The notes under the pieces: model-generated
The model's database searches: none
The model's input: only the letters and a program-made list of their open reading frames with translations
Told to the model about the DNA's origin: nothing
Position numbers and translations under genes: made by a program
Shown: piece by piece, positions 1 to 5,526 of the stretch
How positions within the stretch are numbered: the stretch's first letter is position 1
Layout of the letters: every line of letters starts with the position of its first letter
Assembly (NCBI GenBank): GCA_013203065.1
Contig: JABMQV010000353.1
Span: forward strand, 1-5,526
DNA length: 5,526 nucleotides
Reading direction: 5' to 3'
DNA from: Desulfobacteraceae bacterium
GTDB lineage: Bacteria > Desulfobacterota > DSM-4660 > Desulfatiglandales > Desulfatiglandaceae

Positions 1-120
1 AGCATGTATTTAAAGATATAAGTGGATTATATATGGGGAATATCCGGTCAATTTGTTTTGCGAAAATGTAAGAAAGAACTTCTGGGACGGTGCACTAGTT
101 TCCGGAGACGCCCTGGTGTG
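1..120. other. Non-coding tail downstream of the glycosyltransferase gene
   Basis: This stretch follows the glycosyltransferase stop codon in the direction of transcription. The first 60 bases are clearly more AT-rich than the neighbouring genes, as expected of an intergenic region. I see no GC-rich stem followed by a T-run that would make a convincing intrinsic terminator, and no plausible coding frame. A plus-strand open frame from 22 to 351 mostly lies antisense to the glycosyltransferase and has no recognisable protein features. Confidence 0.5.
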
Positions 121-969
121 TCAGATGTTGTTATTTCCAAAGTCTTTTCCCAGCCTTCTGGTGAGTTCCAAATACCTTCGCCCTTCCTCCGGCCTCCCCC
201 TCTTGAGGCACCCGTTACCGTAGATATTACACTTGAAGGAGAGTTCCTCCAGGGCAGCCTTGTGCTGCCTTTTGTCCAGCGTCCCGCTCTTTATCAACTT
301 TACAAGAGACTTGATCCGGAAGCGATCCATCCCCTTGTGAAGCGCGGATAGTTGGTCCGGGTGCCCGCCCTCCCTGACAACGAACTCTTGCCGGATCAGG
401 TGAATAGGATAGCGGCAGGCAATCCTAAGCCATAGGTCATAGTCTTCACAGGCCGGTAAGGTCTCGTCAAATATCCCCACGTCTTCCAGAAGGGATCTCT
501 TGATCATCACGGCGGAAGGGCTCACCAGGCAGAGCCTGAGCGAAGCTTCGAAGATATGCCCCGATGGCTTTTGATGTCTGTTCCTGGGGTTGACCCGACG
601 ACCCTTTCTGATCCAGACCTCTTCGGTCTGACAGACTACGGCCTCCGGTGTATTCTTGAAAAAACCTGTCTGGGCCCTCAGCTTTTCCGGCAGCCAGTAG
701 TCATCGGAATCCAAAAAGGCCAGAAAAGGAGCGCTGGATCTCTTGATTCCGGTATTCCGGGCCGCAGAGACTCCCTGGCTGGATGAATGGGCAACATAGG
801 TAATTGCCCCGCCAAACTGCGACATCTTCTCCCTTGTCCCATCCCTCGAACCATCGTCTACCACAATGATTTCATGGTCTGTGAAGGTTTGATAAAGGAC
901 GGACGAGATGGCTCGGGCTACCTTTCCGGCCCTGTTGAGCGTTGGTATGACGACACTTACGATTGCCAT
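121..969 (-). CDS. Family 2 glycosyltransferase (GT-A fold)
   Basis: The 282-residue product is an inverting GT2-type enzyme, expected to move a sugar from a nucleotide-sugar donor to an acceptor on the cytoplasmic side. Residues 1-15 (MAIVSVVIPTLNRAG) are the classic first beta strand. VVDDGS at 36-41 binds the nucleotide, LDSDD at 86-90 carries the metal-binding DxD-like motif, and CEDYDLWLR at 174-182 supplies the ED motif with the probable catalytic base. The last 50 residues look helical and hold no membrane segment. I chose the ATG at 969 because the family fold begins there; an in-frame ATG at 984 would add only MAAHA. Either start overlaps the 3' end of the ispH-ubiA gene, and no good ribosome binding site precedes either, so translation is probably coupled. 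Substrate and acceptor cannot be told from sequence; lipopolysaccharide, glycolipid or exopolysaccharide assembly are all possible. Confidence 0.93.
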   Translation of the reverse strand: MAIVSVVIPTLNRAGKVARAISSVLYQTFTDHEIIVVDDGSRDGTREKMSQFGGAITYVAHSSSQGVSAARNTGIKRSSAPFLAFLDSDDYWLPEKLRAQTGFFKNTPEAVVCQTEEVWIRKGRRVNPRNRHQKPSGHIFEASLRLCLVSPSAVMIKRSLLEDVGIFDETLPACEDYDLWLRIACRYPIHLIRQEFVVREGGHPDQLSALHKGMDRFRIKSLVKLIKSGTLDKRQHKAALEELSFKCNIYGNGCLKRGRPEEGRRYLELTRRLGKDFGNNNI

Positions 970-2699
970 GGCATGAGCGGCCATATGAGGGCCAGCAGAC
1001 CGGCTAGGATAAAATTCCCCTCAACCAGGGACTCCAAGGGAATCCCCGGATAAAGCCACCGTTTTTCATAGGCCATGAGGCAGAGCCATAGTGTGAACAG
1101 AGGGAGTAACAGGATATACGAGAATGGTCCCACAAGCCCCAGGAGCGGACTTCCCAAGAGGATGATTGCAGTGGCGATGAGAACGGTTTTGAGGAGAAGC
1201 AATGTCTTTTTCTCTCCAAGGATGATGGGCAAGGTCTCGGTGCCGACGATCATGTCTCCCTGGACTTGGAAGATGTTATAGAGGGTGGCCCTTATATAAC
1301 TCATTGAAAAAACTATTAAAAATCCAATTATTGAGGCGCTCCATAAAATAGGATGTGTCTTCAACAATGGCAAGAGTGTGATCACCGCCATCCAGGCAAG
1401 GGCCTCTGCAAGACTCCTTGACCCAGGAATATCTTTGATTCTTGTGTATCGGTGTCGGTGGCGAAATCTTTCAGGGATGAGGGGAATGCTGTAAATAATA
1501 CCCAAAATACTCAAGCCAATGAGTACAAAAAAAATGGGAATGCCACTCCTGATGGATAAGATCAGAGCAATTGCCATGGCGGCCAGGCCTGATAAGATCA
1601 GATGCAGCCTGTGGTTTCGGAGAAAAGCTGCCCTATCAGGGTCGTTGTAGGCACTGGCTCCCTTATCCAGGAAACGATTGAAGACGTGCATGGCGTAAAT
1701 GTAAAAAAAGGCCACAAGTGGGAAGGTGATATTTGGATCTCTGCCTGACAGGAGTGGGATGGCGTAAGCAAATGAAAAGGCCCCGGAGGCGATAAGGAGA
1801 TTGCTCAGCGTCAAAAACCTTAGTGCTTGAAGCAGCCGATACCTGAGGGAAAGCTTTCCTTCACGTCCCAAGCCCTCTATGGCCCTGACCACGTTGCTGA
1901 TCATCCAGTTTGGGGTGGAGGCACCGGCAGCGACACCAATCTGATCCATCCGGGCGAGAGCGGCCTTGTCCAGATCCTTTTCAGTTTCCACATGGAAGGT
2001 GGGCAGGCCCACCTCTTCCGAAACCTGTGCAAGTCGCTGGGTATTGCCGCTGTGGTATCCGCCCACCACCACGACACCATCCACCTGGCCTGCAAAGGAC
2101 CTGACCTCCTGCTGCCGTTGGTGGGTAGCTTCACAGATGGTGTCAAAGACGAGGATGTGGGGAAATCGCTTTTTGAGAGCCGCTACCACATCACGGAAGA
2201 TCACCTCATTTTGAGTGGTCTGGGCAACGACGAACAGTTGTTCCAAAGATGGCAATGCTGAAACGTCTTTCGCGTTTTGGATCAGATAGGCAGGGGTCTT
2301 GCTGTAACCCATCAGGCCTATCACTTCGGCGTGGTCCCTATCCCCAACAATAACGGCCGCATAGTTTTTGTTGGTGTGATAGCGGATAATTGCCTGAACT
2401 CTGGCTACCTTTGGACAGGTGGCATCAATGATCTCAAGCCCGGTATCTTTTACTCTCCGTCGTTCTTGCGGGGGGATGCCATGGGCCCTGATCACTATCC
2501 TTCCAGCCTCGATCCTGTTGGAATCATCCAGGGGGACAATCTCTCTGGATGCAAGGAGATCAAGGACCTGTCGGTTATGAATGAGGGGGCCCAGGGTATA
2601 TAGGGGGCCTTTTTTTTTGTTGGCCTCCACCAGCGCCATCTCCATGGCGCGGCGGACACCCATGCAGAAACCCGCCGTTTTTGCCAGTTTTACTTTCAT
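957..2699 (-). CDS. ispH: IspH (HMBPP reductase) fused to a UbiA-family prenyltransferase
   Basis: This 580-residue protein joins two enzymes. Residues 1 to about 280 form a full IspH/LytB, the [4Fe-4S] enzyme that reduces HMBPP to IPP and DMAPP in the last step of the MEP pathway. The three cluster cysteines are C12 (GFCMGVRRA), C95 (DATCPKV) and C189 (DTICEATHQRQ). Also present are H41, H73, H123 and E125 (DHAEV), T161/T162, S217 and N219 (HSGNTQRL), and S261. Residues 290-576 hold about nine hydrophobic helices and match the UbiA intramembrane prenyltransferase fold, including the LIPERFRHR loop and a KDIPGS segment after it. The Asp-rich motifs are degenerate: the first reads NRFLDKGAS at 341-349, and the second has Q478 and D482 where DxxxD is usual. 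IspH alone is usually near 300 residues, so this is a true fusion in one uninterrupted frame. The start has a strong ribosome binding site and lies 27 bp after the dus stop. The prenyl acceptor is unknown. Confidence 0.93.
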   Translation of the reverse strand: MKVKLAKTAGFCMGVRRAMEMALVEANKKKGPLYTLGPLIHNRQVLDLLASREIVPLDDSNRIEAGRIVIRAHGIPPQERRRVKDTGLEIIDATCPKVARVQAIIRYHTNKNYAAVIVGDRDHAEVIGLMGYSKTPAYLIQNAKDVSALPSLEQLFVVAQTTQNEVIFRDVVAALKKRFPHILVFDTICEATHQRQQEVRSFAGQVDGVVVVGGYHSGNTQRLAQVSEEVGLPTFHVETEKDLDKAALARMDQIGVAAGASTPNWMISNVVRAIEGLGREGKLSLRYRLLQALRFLTLSNLLIASGAFSFAYAIPLLSGRDPNITFPLVAFFYIYAMHVFNRFLDKGASAYNDPDRAAFLRNHRLHLILSGLAAMAIALILSIRSGIPIFFVLIGLSILGIIYSIPLIPERFRHRHRYTRIKDIPGSRSLAEALAWMAVITLLPLLKTHPILWSASIIGFLIVFSMSYIRATLYNIFQVQGDMIVGTETLPIILGEKKTLLLLKTVLIATAIILLGSPLLGLVGPFSYILLLPLFTLWLCLMAYEKRWLYPGIPLESLVEGNFILAGLLALIWPLMPWQS

Positions 2700-2704
2700 G
2701 AGGA

Positions 2705-2715
2705 CCTTCCCCCTT
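2705..2715 (-). promoter_or_regulatory. Strong ribosome binding site of ispH-ubiA
   Basis: Read on the minus strand, AAGGGGGAAGG ends five bases before the ATG at 2699. It is purine-rich and resembles a Shine-Dalgarno sequence. It supports that start, which also gives the standard IspH N-terminus MKVKLAKTAGFCMG. It lies in the 27-bp gap after the dus stop codon. Confidence 0.7.
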
Positions 2716-2726
2716 AATCACCGTCA

Positions 2727-3746
2727 TCAAATGGCTATTTGGCGGCTTACGGTTGTTGGGACTTCCGGGAAATCAGGACTTTTTTCCAAATCAGTAAAAT
2801 ACGAATCCAGTGCGGCCATCAAGCTCTCAAGACTCTTGATGCCGGTAAAGGTGCCGCGAAAGCGGCTACTGTTGGGCAGCCCCTTTGTATAACGGAGCAG
2901 AAGACCCCGGATGACCTTGGATGCCTTAGGCTCACCCATATCAAGGGAGAGGAGGCGGAAGTGCTCCGTGATTAAGGCCCTTCTTTCGGATAGTCCCGGG
3001 GGGATTATCTCATGGCCTTGCGCCATTTCGAGGGTCTGTTTGAAGATCCAGGGGTTTCCCACCGCACCCCTGCCGATCATAACGCCATCGCACGCGGTCT
3101 GCTGCTTCATCTCAATAGCTAAGGAAGGGCTAAAGACATCACCGTTTCCGATAACGGGGATTTTCAGGTGCGATTTGGCCTCTGCGATAATGGACCAGTC
3201 AGCGTGTCCGGAAAACCCCTGTGTGGCATAACGGGGGTGTATGGTGATGGCATCGGCACCACAGTCTTCAATGATCCTGGCAATTTCCAGAGCAACCGGC
3301 TGATCGGGAGACCATCCCGCACGGATCTTGACGGTCAGGGGGACAGAGCAGACCCGGCGGACAGCAGAGATGATCTCCCGGGCCCTTTGAGGGACGCGTA
3401 AGAGAGTTGACCCTGAGCCGGTTTTCACGACCTTTCTTGCCGGGCACCCCATATTGATGTCTATTATGTCCGCGCCTTTTTCAATGGCAATTTGTGCGGC
3501 CGCCGCCATCACATCCGGGTCAGGACCAAATATCTGGACCGAAAGTGGTTTTTCGTCGGGGTGACTTTTGAGATAATTGAAGGTCCTTTGGTGCCCCAGC
3601 GTCAGCCCCTTTGCGCTGATCATCTCGGTGGTGACCAGACCGGCCCCAAGGTTTTTGACGATGATGCGGAAAGGCAGGTTTGTGATCCCCGCTAAGGGAG
3701 CCATAACAAGACAATTTTTTAGCTTTATGGATCCGATCCGTAACAT
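2727..3746 (-). CDS. dusB: tRNA-dihydrouridine synthase, DusB type
   Basis: The 339-residue product is a flavoenzyme that reduces specific uridines in tRNA to dihydrouridine with FMN and NADPH, in the cytoplasm. An N-terminal TIM barrel covers roughly residues 1-240. It has MAPLAGITNLPFR at 15-27 for FMN binding, DINMGCPARKV at 96-106 with catalytic C101, KIRAGW at 140-145, ITIHPR at 167-172, GNGDV at 200-204 and IGRGAVGNPW at 224-233 for the FMN phosphate. The remaining 100 residues are the helical tRNA-binding domain. Length fits the family (E. coli DusB is 321 residues). The first ATG gives the standard N-terminus (MLRIGSIKLKN), although only a weak purine stretch precedes it. It is the first gene of a probable operon with ispH-ubiA and the glycosyltransferase. 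The B subclass is inferred from the N-terminal and catalytic motifs, so another bacterial Dus class is a small possibility. Confidence 0.95.
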   Translation of the reverse strand: MLRIGSIKLKNCLVMAPLAGITNLPFRIIVKNLGAGLVTTEMISAKGLTLGHQRTFNYLKSHPDEKPLSVQIFGPDPDVMAAAAQIAIEKGADIIDINMGCPARKVVKTGSGSTLLRVPQRAREIISAVRRVCSVPLTVKIRAGWSPDQPVALEIARIIEDCGADAITIHPRYATQGFSGHADWSIIAEAKSHLKIPVIGNGDVFSPSLAIEMKQQTACDGVMIGRGAVGNPWIFKQTLEMAQGHEIIPPGLSERRALITEHFRLLSLDMGEPKASKVIRGLLLRYTKGLPNSSRFRGTFTGIKSLESLMAALDSYFTDLEKSPDFPEVPTTVSRQIAI

Positions 3747-3900
3747 GAGATCATCTTAAATAAGTCATAAAGTAAATACAAGCTCTGCAATGCAGGACCA
3801 GGGCTTCTTTGCACACCTGAAACGGTTCAGGGGTTCAGGGTTCAAAGGCCAAAGGGTCTCATGGAGTGTTGATAAAATCCGCTTTGATATTGTTGACGTG
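3747..3900. other. Spacer between the diaphorase module and the dusB operon
   Basis: This 154-bp gap separates two functionally unrelated gene sets on the same strand. The part next to dusB (about 3747-3781) is AT-rich, which is where a promoter for dusB would sit, but I cannot define clear -35 and -10 boxes. The middle holds a short imperfect repeat and a small dyad. No stem followed by a T-run is visible on the minus strand, so an intrinsic terminator for the upstream genes is not supported. Confidence 0.5.
3816..3844. repeat. Short imperfect GGTTCA tandem repeat overlapping a 6-bp dyad
   Basis: GGTTCA occurs three times in 21 bases (3824-3829, 3832-3837 and 3839-3844), spaced 8 and 7 bases apart. 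The first copy overlaps a dyad with arms CCTGAA (3816-3821) and TTCAGG (3826-3831) around a four-base loop. The dyad has no adjacent T-run, so it is not a typical terminator. The unit may be a simple intergenic repeat or an operator-like site; the sequence alone does not decide. Confidence 0.4.
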
Positions 3901-4539
3901 TCAGTCGTTTTTTGGGTTAAGGGCACCCACAGGGCATGCCTGGGCGCAGGCGATGAATTCCTGGTAAGGAGGGTTTGAAAGATCCTTTGCTCCGTAGAAG
4001 GCGATTACGGTATCGAAGCCCCGTTTGGCAAAGGTCAAGAAAGGTTGTCCCTGTTTTCTGCGGCAGACATGGAGACATCTCCCGCACAGGACACAGCGGT
4101 TGGGATCGTATCGCAGAAACGAATGATCCTCCATCCCCTCTGTTTCCTTTCGCAATTGTTCCAACCGTTTTGGCTTTAACCCGACCTTTAGGAATCTGGC
4201 AATGGTCTGCAGGCCACATTTCTTGTTGGCGGGGCATCGGGCACAGTCTACGTCATGGGCAGATAGGAGGAGTTTCAGGGCCGAACGCTGGAGTCTCCTG
4301 ACAGGGGGCGTATCGGTCTTCACTTTCAGACCAGCTCTCACCGTGACGCTACATGAGGTGACCGGTCCATCTTCCCCCATAATTTCAACAAAACACAGCC
4401 TGCACGAGGCCGGGGGGCTGTCCATGCCCTCAAGATGGCAGAGGTTGGGGATGTAGATGTTGTTATCAAGACAGACACGGAGGAGCGTCGCCCCTTCTTC
4501 TGCTTCAATTTCCTTTTTGTCTACCAGAAATTTAACCAT
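3901..4539 (-). CDS. HoxU/NuoG-N-like iron-sulfur electron-transfer subunit
   Basis: The 212-residue protein resembles HoxU and the N-terminal part of NuoG and of [FeFe]-hydrogenase HndD. It should relay electrons between a flavin subunit and a catalytic partner in a soluble complex. Residues 1-75 are a plant-type [2Fe-2S] domain with C34, C46, C49 and C63. HDVDCARCPANKKC at 95-108 is the His-Cys [4Fe-4S] site (H95, C99, C102, C108). The C-terminal domain has one full motif, C149, C152, C155 and C159. The second motif keeps only C198 and C202, with Y192 and F195 where two cysteines are normally found, so one of the usual two clusters probably lacks ligands. The product has no catalytic domain and ends right after CPVGAL, at the size of HoxU. 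It follows the NuoF-like gene, which supports a shared diaphorase module. BamI, formate dehydrogenase or hydrogenase small subunits are alternative family labels. Confidence 0.88.
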   Translation of the reverse strand: MVKFLVDKKEIEAEEGATLLRVCLDNNIYIPNLCHLEGMDSPPASCRLCFVEIMGEDGPVTSCSVTVRAGLKVKTDTPPVRRLQRSALKLLLSAHDVDCARCPANKKCGLQTIARFLKVGLKPKRLEQLRKETEGMEDHSFLRYDPNRCVLCGRCLHVCRRKQGQPFLTFAKRGFDTVIAFYGAKDLSNPPYQEFIACAQACPVGALNPKND

Positions 4540-4647
4540 AACGAGAATTCACCAAAGGCGGTCTGGCCTCTTTGTCTTGAAGAACGTAAATCACCAACCG
4601 GCAATCTTATCCCGTAACAGGTGTTTCATTTCCATTTTACCCGGACA
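4540..4647. other. 108-bp gap between the NuoF-like and HoxU-like genes
   Basis: The gap is long for genes of one complex, but it has no visible terminator or clear promoter. After the TGA stop of the NuoF-like gene the same frame stays open for 18 more codons, to a second TGA at 4591-4593. That stretch contains a 14-codon frame beginning with ATG (MEMKHLLRDKIAGW) but no good ribosome binding site, so I do not call a gene. The two neighbours are probably co-transcribed. Confidence 0.4.
4549..4553 (-). promoter_or_regulatory. Ribosome binding site of the HoxU-like gene
   Basis: On the minus strand GGTGA lies nine bases before the ATG at 4539, an acceptable Shine-Dalgarno distance. It supports the start that gives the normal beginning of the [2Fe-2S] domain (MVKFLVDKKEIEAEEG). 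Confidence 0.5.
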
Positions 4648-5526
4648 TCAATCGTCATTTCCAGGGGGCCGTTCTACAATAGGAACCCTGTCCGGGGGAG
4701 ATACCTTCTTTACCGCATCATACTCCGCTGGGCAGGCGGTCACACATTCACCGCATTTGACGCAAAGTGTTTGGTCGATCCCCTTTTTTCTGTTCTTGGT
4801 GGTAAAGATGGCTTCAACCGGGCAGCTCCCAACACAGGCATCACAGCCGCGCGCGCATTTTTCCAAATCAATATAATAGGCCGTCAGGGCACGGCAGGCT
4901 CCGGCCGGACACCGTTTTTCCTTCACATGGGCCACATATTCGTCCCTGAAATACTTCAGAGATGTGAGCACAGGATTGGGGGCGGTCTTTCCCAAACCAC
5001 AGAGGGAGCCATCCCGTATATCTTGACTCAAATCCTCCAGGAGTTCCAGATCTCCTTCTCGACCTTCCCCCTTTGTTATTCTCTCCAGCAGGTTGAGCAG
5101 ATGACGGGTACCGATCCTGCAAAAGGTGCACTTGCCGCAGGATTCCTTCTGGGTAAAATCGAGGAAATATCGCGCCACATCCACCATACAGGTCTCCTCA
5201 TCCATCACCACCATGCCGCCGGAGCCCATCATGGCCCCCGCTTCCGTCAGCGAGTCAAAATCGATGGGGGTGTCCAGGAAATCCGCAGGCAGACACCCAC
5301 CCGAGGGCCCCCCTACCTGGACTGCCTTGAAGGTCTTTTTATTTGGAATCCCGCCGCATATATCAAAGATGAGGGTCCGTAGCGGGACACCCATGGGAAT
5401 TTCCACCAGACCGGCGTGCAAAATATCCCCCACCACTGAGAATATGGCCGTCCCGGTACTGCCCTCAGTACCGATTTGTCCATACCAGGTTTCCCCATGT
5501 TTCATAATCGGTGGAACAGAGGCAAA
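4648..5526 (-). CDS. NuoF/HndC-like NADH-binding diaphorase subunit, 5' end missing
   Basis: The frame is open to the window edge, so the visible 292 residues are the C-terminal half of a protein probably near 600. The N-terminal FMN- and NADH-binding region lies mostly outside. The codons before the internal ATG at 5505 (FASVPPI) continue the family pattern, so that ATG is not the start. In visible numbering, VGGPSGGCLP near 71-80 and MGSGGMVVMDE near 100-110 belong to the flavin-domain region. ESCGKCTFC (C130, C133, C136) with C176 in SLCGLG binds the N3-type [4Fe-4S] cluster. The tail holds two ferredoxin motifs: C224, C228, C231 and C235, then C258, C261 and C265 preceded by C255. The ferredoxin tail marks soluble NAD(P)-linked complexes such as HndC or BamH, and is absent from complex I NuoF. 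The first tail motif has C-x3-C spacing instead of C-x2-C. It is followed by its HoxU-like partner; the catalytic subunit is not visible. Confidence 0.92.
   Translation of the reverse strand, partial: FASVPPIMKHGETWYGQIGTEGSTGTAIFSVVGDILHAGLVEIPMGVPLRTLIFDICGGIPNKKTFKAVQVGGPSGGCLPADFLDTPIDFDSLTEAGAMMGSGGMVVMDEETCMVDVARYFLDFTQKESCGKCTFCRIGTRHLLNLLERITKGEGREGDLELLEDLSQDIRDGSLCGLGKTAPNPVLTSLKYFRDEYVAHVKEKRCPAGACRALTAYYIDLEKCARGCDACVGSCPVEAIFTTKNRKKGIDQTLCVKCGECVTACPAEYDAVKKVSPPDRVPIVERPPGNDD

Noticed and set aside
26..51. Minus-strand TTGACC and TATAAT as a promoter leading out of the window
   Set aside because: The boxes match well individually but are only 14 bases apart in an AT-rich stretch, too short for a normal sigma-70 promoter.
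1827..2261. Plus-strand open frame of 144 codons
   Set aside because: It is antisense to the conserved IspH region, including active-site residues, and shows no protein features of its own.
4553..4580. CAAAG/CTTTG inverted repeat before the HoxU-like gene as a terminator or attenuator
   Set aside because: Only five base pairs form, the interior is mismatched and no T-run follows.
4591..4650. TGA of the NuoF-like gene as a selenocysteine codon, with an 18-codon extension
   Set aside because: The frame does stay open after the TGA, but the protein already ends beyond its last ferredoxin motif, this family has no known selenocysteine there, and no clear SECIS-like hairpin is visible.
4621..5382. 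Plus-strand open frame of 253 codons
   Set aside because: It lies antisense to the well-supported NuoF-like gene, has no recognisable domain and its composition mirrors the complementary coding frame.
1..5526. CRISPR array, tRNA or rRNA gene, insertion sequence or defence system
   Set aside because: No regular repeat-spacer pattern, RNA gene signature, transposase or terminal inverted repeats was seen; all five genes look like core metabolism or redox genes.

Overview
The window carries five genes, all on the minus strand, so transcription runs from the right edge towards the left. The likely source is an anaerobic bacterium of the Desulfobacterota ('Deltaproteobacteria', sulfate-reducing or syntrophic type). 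This rests on a soluble NuoF-like diaphorase subunit with a ferredoxin tail, a HoxU/NuoG-N-like partner rich in iron-sulfur motifs, use of the IspH (MEP) isoprenoid route, and the overall gene style. It is inferred from gene content, not from a database match.

Right part (about 3901-5526): the 3' portion of a flavin/Fe-S NADH-binding subunit (NuoF/HndC/HoxF type; its start lies beyond the window) is followed after 108 bp by a 212-residue protein with a [2Fe-2S] domain, a His-Cys cluster site and a partly degenerate 2x[4Fe-4S] domain. Together they look like the electron-input module of a soluble NAD(P)-linked complex, such as a hydrogenase, formate dehydrogenase or Bam-type reductase. The catalytic partner is not visible and should lie upstream, outside the window.

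Middle (3747-3900): a 154-bp spacer with no convincing intrinsic terminator separates this module from the next operon. It holds a short imperfect GGTTCA tandem repeat overlapping a small dyad.

Left part (121-3746): a tight operon of a DusB-type tRNA-dihydrouridine synthase, then 27 bp later a 580-residue protein that joins a complete IspH (HMBPP reductase) to a UbiA-family membrane prenyltransferase, then a family 2 glycosyltransferase whose start overlaps the end of the fusion gene. The IspH half keeps all expected active-site residues, while the UbiA half has altered metal-binding motifs. The fusion would place IPP/DMAPP production next to a membrane enzyme using prenyl diphosphates. The coupled glycosyltransferase suggests, only as inference, a lipid-linked glycan or glycolipid role.

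The far left (1-120) is an AT-rich non-coding tail in which no further gene is visible. The most unusual items are the IspH-UbiA fusion, its degenerate Asp-rich motifs, and the missing cysteines in the HoxU-like protein.
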